Source: Loktanella fryxellensis (lineage in GTDB: Bacteria; Pseudomonadota; Alphaproteobacteria; Rhodobacterales; Rhodobacteraceae). Taken from it: a stretch of 64,000 nucleotides of DNA. The notes beneath the pieces were generated by a model. That model was given only the letters and a program-made list of their open reading frames with translations, made no database searches and had not been told where the DNA came from. The stretch is taken from NCBI RefSeq assembly GCF_900110065.1, contig NZ_FOCI01000007.1:62001-126000 (forward strand), given 5' to 3'. How positions within the stretch are numbered: the stretch's first letter is position 1; every line of letters begins with the position of its first letter. Shown here piece after piece: positions 1 through 8,460 of the stretch. The translations under genes were made by a program, and so were the position numbers.

Positions 1-64
1 GTGACACATTTTCACCGAACCGCAAGCCTGCATGCAAAGTGATGCGGTGCGACAACTTGAGTAT

Positions 65-82
65 TGTCAACTTGACCTGACA
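65..82 (+). promoter_or_regulatory. PpsR/CrtJ-type operator upstream of crtI
   Basis: The sequence reads TGTCA-N8-TGACA, a perfect match to the TGT-N12-ACA dyad bound by the aerobic photosynthesis-gene repressor PpsR/CrtJ. It ends 17 bases before the crtI start codon, so bound repressor would block the promoter. The same TGACACATT half-site occurs at bases 2-10, which suggests a second site cut by the window edge. This matches the paired PpsR sites known upstream of crtI in Rhodobacter relatives. Confidence 0.65.
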
Positions 83-98
83 CATTTAGCCTTGAGTC

Positions 99-1652
99 AT
101 GACACATACCCCGACAGACCCCGCCGCCGACCCCCGCGCCATCGTGATCGGCGCAGGCCTTGGCGGTTTGTCCGCCGCCATGCGCCTTGGGGCCAAGGGG
201 TACGCCGTCACGGTGATCGACAAGCTCGACCGCGTCGGCGGACGCGGCAGTTCGGTGACCCAAGGCGGCCACCGATTCGACCTTGGCCCCACCATCGTCA
301 CGGTGCCGCAGGTCTACGAGAAACTCTGGGCCGCTTGCGGGCGCGATTTCCACGCGGACGTGGACCTGCGCCCCCTGACACCATTCTACGAGATCCGCTG
401 GCCGGACCAGTCCTGCCTGCGCGTGACAGGCGACACCGAGGAGATGGCGGCAGAGGTCGCGCGGCTGTCGCCCGGCGACGTGGCGGGGTATCGGCGGTTC
501 CTGCGCGACAGTCAGGAGCGCTACCGCATCGGGTTCGAGGGGATGATCGACCGTCCCATGCACCGCATCTGGGAAACCGTGAAGGTGCTGCCGCATTTCG
601 TGCGGCTGCGGGCGGACAAGTCGATCCTCGGGCTGGCGAAGAGCCGGGTCAAGGATGACCGCCTGCGCATGGCGCTGTCGTTCCACCCGTTGTTCATCGG
701 TGGCGACCCGCGCAAGGTCACGTCGATCTATGCGCTGGTGAGCTATCTGGAAAAGGAATTCGGCGTCCATTACGCCATGGGCGGCGTGCAGGCGATCGCC
801 GACGCGATGGCCGACGTGGTGCGCGCGCAGGGCGGCACGATCAGGCTGAACACGCAGGTCGACCGGATCGCGGTGGCGGACGGGGCGGCGCAGGGTGTCG
901 CGTTGAAGGACGGCCAGATGCTGGCCGCACCGCTGGTGATCAGCAACGCCGACGCGGGCCATACCTATGGCACGTTGATGCGGGACGCGCCGCGCAAGCG
1001 CTGGACCGATGCCAAGCTGAAGAACCGCCGCTGGTCGATGGGTCTGTTCGTCTGGTACTTCGGCACGCAGGGCACGCGCGACAAATGGGCCGACGTGGGC
1101 CACCACACGATCATGGCCGGGCCGCGTTACGACGGTCTGCTGCGCGACATCTTTCACAAGGGCAAGCTGGCGGACGACATGTCGCTCTATGTCCACCGCC
1201 CGTCCGTCACCGACCCGACCGTGGCGCCTGCCGGTGGCGATACCTTCTATGCGCTGTCGCCCGTGCCGCATCTGGGATTCGCCAACCCTGTGGACTGGCA
1301 GGCGGAAAAGCTGCGCTACCGCGACAAGGTGGCAAAGGTGCTCGACACCCTGATCCCCGGTTTCCGCGACCACCTCACGACCGACTTGATCTATACGCCA
1401 GAGGATTTCCGGGACCGCTATCTGTCGCCGCACGGATCGGGATTCTCGCTGGAGCCGCGGATCCTGCAATCCGCATGGTTCCGGCCTCACAACATCAGCG
1501 AAGAGGCCAAGGGTCTGTTCCTGGTGGGTGCCGGCACCCATCCCGGTGCTGGCGTGCCGGGCGTGGTGTCGAGTGCCGAGGTGCTGGGCCATCTGGTCCC
1601 CGATGCCCCCGTGGTGCGCACGGCGCCCGTCCTGCCGATGGCCGCCGAATGA
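99..1652 (+). CDS. crtI: Phytoene desaturase CrtI
   Basis: Carotenoid biosynthesis enzyme that introduces successive double bonds into phytoene to give neurosporene or lycopene, using FAD at the membrane. The 517-residue product has the N-terminal dinucleotide-binding motif GAGLGGLSAAMRL (about residues 18-30) followed by an acidic strand end (VID). It also has the C-terminal CrtI signature GLFLVGAGTHPGAGVPGV near residues 475-495. The length is normal for bacterial CrtI. The ATG start has no clear Shine-Dalgarno sequence and sits just behind a PpsR-type site. The stop overlaps the crtB start (ATGA), so the two are translationally coupled. A divergent crtA would be expected beyond the left edge but cannot be seen. 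Confidence 0.95.
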   Translation: MTHTPTDPAADPRAIVIGAGLGGLSAAMRLGAKGYAVTVIDKLDRVGGRGSSVTQGGHRFDLGPTIVTVPQVYEKLWAACGRDFHADVDLRPLTPFYEIRWPDQSCLRVTGDTEEMAAEVARLSPGDVAGYRRFLRDSQERYRIGFEGMIDRPMHRIWETVKVLPHFVRLRADKSILGLAKSRVKDDRLRMALSFHPLFIGGDPRKVTSIYALVSYLEKEFGVHYAMGGVQAIADAMADVVRAQGGTIRLNTQVDRIAVADGAAQGVALKDGQMLAAPLVISNADAGHTYGTLMRDAPRKRWTDAKLKNRRWSMGLFVWYFGTQGTRDKWADVGHHTIMAGPRYDGLLRDIFHKGKLADDMSLYVHRPSVTDPTVAPAGGDTFYALSPVPHLGFANPVDWQAEKLRYRDKVAKVLDTLIPGFRDHLTTDLIYTPEDFRDRYLSPHGSGFSLEPRILQSAWFRPHNISEEAKGLFLVGAGTHPGAGVPGVVSSAEVLGHLVPDAPVVRTAPVLPMAAE

Positions 1653-2713
1653 CTGCGCACGGCATCAGTCCCGCCGATCTTGCGCATTGCCGCGACGTGA
1701 TCCGCACCGGGTCGCTGTCGTTCCATGCGGCCAGCCGCCTGCTGCCGGGGCGCGTGCGCGATCCGGCGCTGGCGCTCTATGCCTTTTGCCGCGTTGCGGA
1801 TGACGAGGTGGACGAGGGCCGCGACAAGACCGCTGCCGTCCTGCGTCTGCGCGACCGCCTTGATCTGGCCTATGCGGGCCGTCCGCTGAACGCGGCCGAG
1901 GATCGGGCGTTTGCCGCCATCATCGCCGCCTACGACATGCCGCGTGCCCTGCCCGATGCGTTGCTGGAGGGGTTGGCCTGGGACGCGCAGGATCGCCGCT
2001 ATGCCACACTGTCCGACGTGCGCGGGTATGCTGCTCGCGTGGCGGCCGCCGTCGGCGCCATGATGTGCGTGCTGATGCAGGTGCGCTGCGCCGACACCAT
2101 CGCGCGGGCCTGCGATCTGGGCGTCGCCATGCAGCTGACCAACATCGCCCGCGACGTGGGCGAGGATGCCCGCGAAGGCCGCCTGTACCTGCCGACCGAC
2201 TGGCTGGCCGATGCTGGCATGACAGAGTCCGCGTTCCTGTCGGACCCGCGCCCCGGCCCGGTGCAGTGCCGCATGGTGCGCCGCCTGCTGACCGAGGCGG
2301 ACACCCTCTATCGTCGGTCCGAGGCCGGGATCGCCGGTCTGCCCGCGTCTGCCCGTCTGGGCATCTGGGCGGCACGGCTGATCTATGACGGCATCGGGCG
2401 TCAGGTCCGGCGGCAGGGCTACGATTCGATCACGCGGCGGGCGCGGACCAGCCGCGTGCAGAAACTGGCGTGGATGGGGCAGGCGGCGGGCCTGACCGTG
2501 GCCACCTTTGTCATGCCGCGGCCTGCGGTGATGTATGCCGCCCCGCTGCCGGAGGTGGCGTTCCTTGTGGATGCGGCGGGACGTCAGACGCGGACGCCTG
2601 CGCGGTCGGTCGCGGTGCTCGACACGCTCGCGGCCCTGTCGCGCCGCGAGAGCGGCCATTTCGATACGGGACATTTCGAGGGCGGACCGGTATTGGTGCG
2701 ACGATCGGCCTGA
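1649..2713 (+). CDS. crtB: Phytoene synthase CrtB
   Basis: Condenses two geranylgeranyl diphosphates into phytoene, the committed step of carotenoid synthesis and the step before CrtI. The 354-residue product has both aspartate-rich motifs of the squalene/phytoene synthase family: DDEVD at residues 51-55 and DVGED at 169-173, the latter within MQLTNIARDVGED. The ATG was chosen because it overlaps the crtI stop and leaves the family-typical N-terminus; the reading frame is open further upstream only as a shadow of crtI. The order crtI-crtB-tspO is the one seen in Rhodobacter photosynthesis clusters. Confidence 0.95.
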   Translation: MTAHGISPADLAHCRDVIRTGSLSFHAASRLLPGRVRDPALALYAFCRVADDEVDEGRDKTAAVLRLRDRLDLAYAGRPLNAAEDRAFAAIIAAYDMPRALPDALLEGLAWDAQDRRYATLSDVRGYAARVAAAVGAMMCVLMQVRCADTIARACDLGVAMQLTNIARDVGEDAREGRLYLPTDWLADAGMTESAFLSDPRPGPVQCRMVRRLLTEADTLYRRSEAGIAGLPASARLGIWAARLIYDGIGRQVRRQGYDSITRRARTSRVQKLAWMGQAAGLTVATFVMPRPAVMYAAPLPEVAFLVDAAGRQTRTPARSVAVLDTLAALSRRESGHFDTGHFEGGPVLVRRSA

Positions 2714-2749
2714 GAAGGCCGCACGTCTTCCAGCCCGAGAGGCAAGCCC

Positions 2750-3238
2750 ATGTCCGTGTCCATCACCCTGTTCCTTCTGTTTCTGGCGGCGACCTTCGCC
2801 GCCGGGGCCACGGGTGCGCTGTTCCCCACCGGAGAGTGGTACAAGCGCCTGAACAAGCCCGCCTGGACACCGCCCAACTGGGCGTTTCCGGTGATGTGGA
2901 CCACTATCTATCTGCTGATCGCGTATGCGGGCGCGCGGTTGGCGCTGCTGCCGGGCAACGCGTTTGCGATGGGGTTCTGGGCGCTTCAGATTGCGTTGAA
3001 CGCGCTGTGGACGCCGGTGTTCTTCGGCCTGCGACGGTTGAAGGGGTCGCTTCCCATCATGGCGGCGCTGTGGCTGGCGGTCGCCGGGGCCACGGTCACG
3101 CATTTTCAGCTGGATTTTTGGGCGGGCCTCGCCTTCGTGCCCTACCTGCTGTGGGTCACGGTGGCGGGCGCGCTGAATTACACGGTGATGCGCCTCAATC
3201 CCGATGAACGCCCCCTCGACATCGCCAATCTGCCCTGA
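2750..3238 (+). CDS. tspO: TspO/CrtK tryptophan-rich sensory protein
   Basis: Outer-membrane tryptophan-rich protein of the TspO/MBR family. In Rhodobacter it modulates photosynthesis gene expression in response to oxygen and is linked to porphyrin handling. The 162-residue product has about five hydrophobic helices and the conserved stretch WTPPNWAFPVMWT at residues 40-52; the tail carries NYTVMRLN. A good ribosome site (GAGAGGCAA) precedes the ATG. It lies 36 bases after crtB in the same direction and is probably cotranscribed with crtIB. Confidence 0.93.
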   Translation: MSVSITLFLLFLAATFAAGATGALFPTGEWYKRLNKPAWTPPNWAFPVMWTTIYLLIAYAGARLALLPGNAFAMGFWALQIALNALWTPVFFGLRRLKGSLPIMAALWLAVAGATVTHFQLDFWAGLAFVPYLLWVTVAGALNYTVMRLNPDERPLDIANLP

Positions 3239-3281
3239 TCGGGGTCTTGTCCCGCGCCGGGCTTTGGTGTCACGTCGGCAT

Positions 3282-5081
3282 ATGACCTACGACATCCCAA
3301 CATGGGCCGACTGCGCCCCCCGCCTCGTCGCCGTGGCCGCCGGGCGCAGCCCCGCCGATCTGGTGATCCGCAACACCCGCCTCGTGAACGTCCAAAGTCG
3401 AGAGGTGCTGGACGGCTGGCAGGTCGCGGTGGCCGACGGGCGGTTCGCCTATGTCGGGCCCGATGCCAACCATTGCATCGGCGACGGGACCGAGGTGATC
3501 GACGGGCAGGGCCGCTACCTGATCCCCGGTCTGTGCGACGGGCACATGCACATCGAAAGCGGGATGCTGACCCCGGCGGAATTCGCCGCCGCCGTGATCC
3601 CGCATGGCACCACGTCCATGTTCGCCGACCCGCACGAGATCGCCAACGTCCTTGGCCTTGCCGGTGTGCGGATGATGCATGACGAGGCGCTGATGCAGCC
3701 CGTCAACATATTCACCCAGATGCCGTCCTGCGCCCCCTCCGCCCCGGGGCTGGAGACGACGGGGTTCGCCATCACTGCCGACGACGTGGCAGAGGCGATG
3801 GCATGGCCCGGAATCGTGGGTCTGGGCGAGATGATGAACTTTCCGGGCGTCATCCAAGGCGACGCGCAGATGCTGGCGGAAATGGCCGCAACCATGCGCG
3901 CGGGCAAGACCGTGGGCGGCCATTACGCCAGCCCCGACAAGGGCATCGCGTTCCACGCCTATGCCGCCGGGGGTGCCGCCGATGATCACGAGGGCACGGC
4001 GGAATCCGACGCCATCGCCCGCGTGCGGCAAGGGATGCGCAGCATGATGCGGCTGGGGTCTGCGTGGTATGACGTGGAAAGCCAGATCACGGCAGTGACG
4101 CAACGCGGCCTTGATCCGCGGAACTTCATCCTGTGTACCGACGACTGCATGGCGGGGACGCTGGTGAACGACGGGCACATGAACCGCGTGGTGCATCACG
4201 CCATCGCCTGCGGCTGCGATCCGGTGGTGGCCTTGCAGATGGCCACGATCAACACCGCCACGCACTTCGGGCTGGAGCGTGAGTTGGGGTCGATCGCGCC
4301 GGGGCGGCGGGCCGACATGATCCTGACATCCGATTTGGTCACACTGCCCATCGAACAGGTCTTCGCTCGGGGGCGGCTGGTGGCGAAGGACGGCACGATC
4401 ACGGTGGACTGCCCGCATTACGACTGGCCCGCGTCCACGCGTCGGACCGTGTATCTGGGCAAGGCGCTGGTGGCGGACGACTTTGCCATTCCCGCACCGC
4501 AGGGGGCCAATGCCGTCAGCGCCCGCGTCATCGGCGTGGTGGAAAATCAGGCCCCGACCAAGGCGCTGACGTTCGAGCTGCCGGTGACCGAAGGGCGTGT
4601 GCAGGCGACCGGCGAGGTCTGCCAGATCGCGCTGGTGGAACGGCATCGCGGCACGGGCGGCGTGGTCAACGGTTTCGTCAGCGGGTTCGGCTATACCGGG
4701 CGCATGGCGATCGCATCCACCGTGGCGCATGACAGCCACCACATGATCGTGGTCGGCACCGATGCGGGCTGCATGGCGCTGGCCGCCAACCGGCTGGGCG
4801 ACATCGGTGGCGGCATCACCGTCTGGCAGGACGGGGCGGAAATCGCCCTCGTGCCGCTGCCCATCGCGGGGCTGATGTCGGATGCGCCTGCGGCCACGGT
4901 CGCCGCACAGGCGCAGGCGATGGTGGCGGCGATGGCGGACTGCGGCTGCACGCTGAACAACGCCTACATGCAACACTCGTTGCTGGCGTTGGTGGTCATC
5001 CCCGAATTGCGGATCAGCGACCTGGGGCTGGTCGACGTCACGACGTTCCAGCTGACCCCCCTGTTCGAGACGCCCGCATGA
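3282..5081 (+). CDS. ade: Adenine deaminase
   Basis: Hydrolyses adenine to hypoxanthine and ammonia. The 599-residue amidohydrolase has the metal-binding motif DGHMHIESGM near residues 86-95, then PHGTTSMFADPHEIANVLG and a C-terminal SGFGYTGRMA region, all typical of the bacterial Ade family (about 570-600 residues). I placed the start at the ATG at 3282 because the frame is open further upstream only inside tspO. Its stop overlaps the start of the AMP nucleosidase gene (ATGA). The pair would convert AMP to adenine and then hypoxanthine, so this is a purine salvage or overflow module. Confidence 0.93.
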   Translation: MTYDIPTWADCAPRLVAVAAGRSPADLVIRNTRLVNVQSREVLDGWQVAVADGRFAYVGPDANHCIGDGTEVIDGQGRYLIPGLCDGHMHIESGMLTPAEFAAAVIPHGTTSMFADPHEIANVLGLAGVRMMHDEALMQPVNIFTQMPSCAPSAPGLETTGFAITADDVAEAMAWPGIVGLGEMMNFPGVIQGDAQMLAEMAATMRAGKTVGGHYASPDKGIAFHAYAAGGAADDHEGTAESDAIARVRQGMRSMMRLGSAWYDVESQITAVTQRGLDPRNFILCTDDCMAGTLVNDGHMNRVVHHAIACGCDPVVALQMATINTATHFGLERELGSIAPGRRADMILTSDLVTLPIEQVFARGRLVAKDGTITVDCPHYDWPASTRRTVYLGKALVADDFAIPAPQGANAVSARVIGVVENQAPTKALTFELPVTEGRVQATGEVCQIALVERHRGTGGVVNGFVSGFGYTGRMAIASTVAHDSHHMIVVGTDAGCMALAANRLGDIGGGITVWQDGAEIALVPLPIAGLMSDAPAATVAAQAQAMVAAMADCGCTLNNAYMQHSLLALVVIPELRISDLGLVDVTTFQLTPLFETPA

Positions 5082-6541
5082 CCCGTGACCGCCTGACCCC
5101 CACCGTGCCCGACGCTGCCCAGTTCGACGACGCCGGCGCCGCCGTCGCCCGCCTGTGTGAGCTCTATGACGCGGCGACCGCGTTCCTGACCGAGAATTTC
5201 CGCGCCGTGCTGCGCGACGGGCGCAGCGACGTCAGCTATCGCGCCTTCTATCCCGAGATCCGCCTGACCACGACAAGCTATGCGCCCATCGACAGCCGCC
5301 TGTCGTTCGGCCATGTGCCGCAGCCCGGCACCTATGCCACCACGGTCACGCGGCCTGACCTGTTCCGCCACTACCTGACGCAGCAGATCGGACTGCTGAT
5401 GCAGAACCACCGGGTGCCCGTCACGATTCGCGTGTCCACCACGCCGATGCCGGTGCACTTCGCGGTTTCGGGACAGGCGACCATCCCGCAAGAGGGGGCG
5501 GCAGAGTTCCATCTGCGCGACATCTTCGACGTGCCGGACCTGTCCACGACCCACGATGCCATCGTGAACGGGCATGGGTTCGTGTATCCCGACGGGGCGG
5601 CACCCTTGGCCCCGTTCACAGCACAGCGGGTCGATTATTCGCTGGCGCGGCTGCAGCATTACACCGCGACGGATGCCGAGCACTTTCAGAACCACGTGCT
5701 GTTCACCAATTATCAGTTCTATATCGAAGAGTTCGAATCCTTTGCCCGCCTGATGCTGGCCGATCCGGACAGTGGCTACACTGCCTTCGTCGGGCCGGGC
5801 AATCAGGTCATCACTGATCCCGACACGCCGCTGCCGCCACCCGCCAAGCTGCCCCAGATGCCGACCTATCACCTGAAACGGGCCAAGGGCGATGGCATTA
5901 CCTTGGTCAACATCGGCGTCGGCCCCAGCAACGCCAAGACGGCGACCGACCACATCGCTGTCCTGCGCCCGCATGCATGGCTGATGGTCGGGCATTGCGC
6001 GGGCCTGCGCAATTCGCAGCGGCTCGGGGACTTCGTGCTCGCCCACGCCTATCTGCGAGAGGATCACGTGCTGGACGACGACCTGCCCGTCTGGGTGCCG
6101 ATCCCGGCGCTGGCGGAAATCCAGATCGCCCTGTCCGATGCGGTACGCGAGGTGACGCAGCTCGACGGGTTCGAGCTGAAGCGGATCATGCGCACCGGCA
6201 CCGTCGCCACCATCGACAACCGCAACTGGGAATTGCGCGATCACTCCGGCCCCGTGCAGCGCCTGTCCCAGTCCCGCGCCGTGGCGCTGGACATGGAAAG
6301 TGCGACCATCGCCGCCAACGGATTCCGGTTCCGCGTGCCCTACGGCACCCTGCTGTGCGTCAGCGACAAACCCCTGCATGGAGAGCTGAAATTGCCGGGC
6401 ATGGCGTCCGATTTCTATCGCCGCCAAGTGGCCCGCCACCTGATGATCGGGATTCGCGCGATGGAGGCATTGCGCGAGATGCCGCTGGAACGTATCCACA
6501 GTCGCAAGTTGCGCAGCTTTGAAGAGACGGCATTCCTGTAA
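5078..6541 (+). CDS. amn: AMP nucleosidase
   Basis: Cleaves AMP to adenine and ribose 5-phosphate. The 487-residue length matches the E. coli enzyme (484). The N-terminal half is the Amn-specific domain, and the C-terminal half is a nucleoside-phosphorylase-like fold with ALDMESATIAANGFRFRVPYGTLLCVSDKP, here recognisable by DMESATIAANG. The start overlaps the adenine deaminase stop, indicating coupled translation and a shared two-step route from AMP to hypoxanthine. Downstream, 6544-6557 is a small CCTGTT-GA-AACAGG dyad of unknown role; there is no strong terminator before the HU gene. Confidence 0.93.
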   Translation: MTRDRLTPTVPDAAQFDDAGAAVARLCELYDAATAFLTENFRAVLRDGRSDVSYRAFYPEIRLTTTSYAPIDSRLSFGHVPQPGTYATTVTRPDLFRHYLTQQIGLLMQNHRVPVTIRVSTTPMPVHFAVSGQATIPQEGAAEFHLRDIFDVPDLSTTHDAIVNGHGFVYPDGAAPLAPFTAQRVDYSLARLQHYTATDAEHFQNHVLFTNYQFYIEEFESFARLMLADPDSGYTAFVGPGNQVITDPDTPLPPPAKLPQMPTYHLKRAKGDGITLVNIGVGPSNAKTATDHIAVLRPHAWLMVGHCAGLRNSQRLGDFVLAHAYLREDHVLDDDLPVWVPIPALAEIQIALSDAVREVTQLDGFELKRIMRTGTVATIDNRNWELRDHSGPVQRLSQSRAVALDMESATIAANGFRFRVPYGTLLCVSDKPLHGELKLPGMASDFYRRQVARHLMIGIRAMEALREMPLERIHSRKLRSFEETAFL

Positions 6542-6674
6542 ATCCTGTTGAAACAGGCGAAATATGGCCTTTTGGCCTTGCGCTGCATCACAAAGCGTTG
6601 TGGTGTCCCATGACATACCGTTTACTTAAACCCATTCGTCCCCCTGGGGGGGCATCTTCAGGGAGATACGACCG

Positions 6675-6965
6675 ATGGCAACCAAACCGATGACCAAAGC
6701 CGCCCTCGTCACGGCGCTGGCCGACAAGACCGGCATGGACAAGAAATCCGCAGGCGCGGCGCTGGACGCGGTGACCGAGATCATCACGTCCGAGGTGTCC
6801 GGCGGCGGTGCCGTGACCCTGCCCGGCGTCGGCAAGATCTATTGCCGCGAGCGCCCTGAGCGGATGGTGCGCAACCCCGCCACCGGCGAGCAGATGAAGA
6901 AGGACGCCGACAAGGTCGTCAAGATGACCATCGCCAAGGCGCTGAAGGACAGCGTGAACGGCTGA
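6675..6965 (+). CDS. HU family DNA-binding protein
   Basis: Small nucleoid-associated protein of the HU/IHF family, 96 residues. The core has ALDAVTEIITSEVSGGG, then VTLPGVGKIYCRERPERM, and the DNA-contacting arm motif RNPATGEQ (about residues 66-73), where the conserved Asn-Pro inserts into the minor groove. An AGGGAGAT ribosome site precedes the ATG. It is monocistronic, with an intrinsic terminator directly behind it. The short N-terminal extension (MATKPMTK) is usual for alphaproteobacterial HU-like proteins that differ from HupB. I cannot assign it to HU rather than a paralogue. Confidence 0.93.
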   Translation: MATKPMTKAALVTALADKTGMDKKSAGAALDAVTEIITSEVSGGGAVTLPGVGKIYCRERPERMVRNPATGEQMKKDADKVVKMTIAKALKDSVNG

Positions 6966-6989
6966 TCTTGCATCCCACCGGGATACAGG

Positions 6990-7018
6990 AAAGGGTCGCC
7001 CCATCGGGCGGCCCTTTT
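6990..7018 (+). terminator. Intrinsic terminator of the HU gene
   Basis: Stem AAAGGG-T-CGCCC / GGGCG-G-CCCTTT with a short CATC-type loop, followed by TTTT. It lies 25 bases after the HU stop codon. Confidence 0.8.
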
Positions 7019-7030
7019 GCGTGAGGCGAC

Positions 7031-7903
7031 ATGGATTTCAAGGCCTTGTTCATGGGCTTCGCTTTCGCGGCGATGTGGTCGTCGGCCTTCACCTCGGCCC
7101 GGATCATCGTGCAGTATGCACCGCCCCTGACGGCGCTGTCGCTGCGGTTCCTGATTTCCGGCCTGCTGGGCTGCGCCATCGCATGGGCGCTGGGCCAGTC
7201 GTTCCGCCTGACGCGCCGGCAATGGATCGGCGTGCTGGTGTTCGGCCTGTGCCAGAACGCGCTCTATCTCGGTCTGAACTTCGTCGCGATGCAGACGGTG
7301 CAGGCCTCATTGGCCGCGATCATCGCATCCACCATGCCTTTGTTGGTGGCGCTCGCGGGTTGGGTCGTGTTCGGCACCCGGGTGCGCCCGTTGGGCATCG
7401 CCGGGTTGCTGGCGGGGGTGGTCGGCGTCGTCCTGATCATGGGGGCCCAGCTGTCGGGGGGCACGGACATCGGCGGGCTCGCCCTGTTGGTGGTGGGCGT
7501 GGTGTCGCTGACCGTGGCCACGCTGGCGGTGCTGGGCGCGTCGTCCGGCGGCAACGTCATGGCGATCGTGGGCCTGCAACTGTTGGTGGGGTCTGCGCTG
7601 ACCGCCATCCCGGCGCTGCTGTTCGAGCCTTTCGTGGTGGACTGGAACTCCACGCTGATCGCGGCCTTTCTTTATACCACGCTGGTGCCGGGGCTGGCGG
7701 CGACATGGGTGTGGTTCATGCTGGTCGGCCGGATCGGGACCGTGCGGGCCAGCACGTTCCATTTCCTCAACCCGTTCCTTGGCGTCCTGATCGCCGCCGG
7801 TTTTCTGGGCGAGCGGATCGGACCGCTGGACGTGCTGGGCGTCATCATCATCGCGGGCGGCATCCTTGCGGTGCAGATCAGCAAGCAGCCAGCGACGGCG
7901 TGA
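7031..7903 (+). CDS. EamA/DMT-family transporter
   Basis: Inner-membrane exporter of the drug/metabolite transporter superfamily; substrate unknown. The 290-residue product is almost wholly hydrophobic, with about ten helices arranged as two EamA repeats (roughly residues 8-135 and 148-282). Each repeat ends in the typical FGTRVRPLGIAGLLAGVVG or FLGERIGPLDVLGVIIIAGG pattern. The ATG at 7031 follows a weak GAGGCG site only 12 bases behind the HU terminator. Substrates in this family range from amino acids to purines, so no specific role is assigned. Confidence 0.88.
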   Translation: MDFKALFMGFAFAAMWSSAFTSARIIVQYAPPLTALSLRFLISGLLGCAIAWALGQSFRLTRRQWIGVLVFGLCQNALYLGLNFVAMQTVQASLAAIIASTMPLLVALAGWVVFGTRVRPLGIAGLLAGVVGVVLIMGAQLSGGTDIGGLALLVVGVVSLTVATLAVLGASSGGNVMAIVGLQLLVGSALTAIPALLFEPFVVDWNSTLIAAFLYTTLVPGLAATWVWFMLVGRIGTVRASTFHFLNPFLGVLIAAGFLGERIGPLDVLGVIIIAGGILAVQISKQPATA

Positions 7904-7905
7904 CG

Positions 7906-7930
7906 GGAACTTTGTTCACGGCGGCGTGTT
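7906..7930 (+). promoter_or_regulatory. Candidate EcfG-type stress promoter for the 24-residue membrane peptide
   Basis: GGAAC at 7906-7910, 16 bases, then TGTT at 7927-7930. The alphaproteobacterial general-stress sigma factor EcfG recognises GGAAC-N16/17-CGTT, so this is one base off in the -10 element. It lies just behind the EamA stop and about 28 bases before the small gene start. The same spacing and TGTT recur at 51423-51447. Confidence 0.4.
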
Positions 7931-7958
7931 GCGTCCGTGAATGAGAGAGGGATAAATC

Positions 7959-8033
7959 ATGCGCAACATCATCTACATCATCGGCCTCGTCGTCGTCGTG
8001 CTGTTAGTTCTCAGCATCCTCGGACTGCGCTGA
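7959..8033 (+). CDS. 24-residue single-pass membrane peptide
   Basis: Short gene with a strong ribosome site (GAGAGAGGG, 7943-7951) ahead of its ATG. The product is 24 residues (MRNIIYIIGLVV... to LRs at the C-terminus): a charged N-terminus (Met-Arg-Asn), about 19 hydrophobic residues forming one transmembrane helix, and a terminal Arg. It is followed at once by an intrinsic terminator and preceded by a possible stress promoter, so it looks like a complete single-gene unit rather than random sequence. No function can be assigned from sequence; small one-helix peptides of this kind often act in membrane stress responses. Confidence 0.6.
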   Translation: MRNIIYIIGLVVVVLLVLSILGLR

Positions 8034-8056
8034 ACACGAGCCTTTGACGAGTTTTC

Positions 8057-8089
8057 GCCGCCGCGCCCCCCGGGTCCGGCGGCTTTTTT
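8057..8089 (+). terminator. Intrinsic terminator behind the small membrane peptide
   Basis: Perfect 7-bp stem GCCGCCG / CGGCGGC (8057-8063 with 8077-8083) followed by a run of six Ts. The T run touches the stop codon of the convergent ArsR gene. Confidence 0.8.
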
Positions 8090-8429
8090 ACGACTCGGGC
8101 TGTGTCGTCCCGATCCGCTCATGATCGAGAAACGCCTCGAATGCATCGAGGTCGATCCCGTCGATCTGTCCGAACGCCTGCATCCACACGGCTGCACCGC
8201 GCAGGGCATCGGGCTCCAGCTTGCACCATTTCACGCGCCCTCGCTTTTCCTGCGTGATCAGGCCCGCCGCCATCAACACGCCCAGATGCTTGGAAATTGC
8301 GGCAAGTGACATCGCGAATGGTTCGGCCACGTCGGTGACGGCCATGTCGTCCTCCAGCAGCATCGACAGGATCGTGCGCCGGGTCTGGTCGGACAAAGCG
8401 GCGAATGTGGTGTCGAGGCTGACCGGCAT
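8088..8429 (-). CDS. ArsR-family transcriptional repressor
   Basis: Winged-helix repressor of 113 residues. It starts with FAALSDQTRRTILSML, the usual first helices of the family, and the recognition helix lies in SLAAISKHLGVLMAAGLI, followed by a wing rich in basic residues (TQEKRGRVKW). No ELCVC metal-binding motif is present, so it belongs to the non-metal SdpR-like branch. That branch often controls itself and an AHSA1/SRPBCC partner, but no such partner lies here. The ATG at 8429 was chosen over an upstream in-frame start because it gives the family N-terminus and leaves a palindromic operator (8461-8476) in front. Confidence 0.88.
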   Translation of the reverse strand: MPVSLDTTFAALSDQTRRTILSMLLEDDMAVTDVAEPFAMSLAAISKHLGVLMAAGLITQEKRGRVKWCKLEPDALRGAAVWMQAFGQIDGIDLDAFEAFLDHERIGTTQPES

Positions 8430-8460
8430 ACCCTCATCTGCTGCGAATGGATGACGAACG

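Noticed and set aside
6544-6590. CCTGTT-GA-AACAGG and GGCC-TTTT-GGCC dyads after amn as a terminator
   Set aside because: The stems are short and no T run follows; at best weak structure. Not called as a terminator.
4964-6616. A 550-codon minus-strand frame over amn
   Set aside because: It is the shadow of the well-conserved AMP nucleosidase; it is rich in His, Gln and Arg without domain structure.
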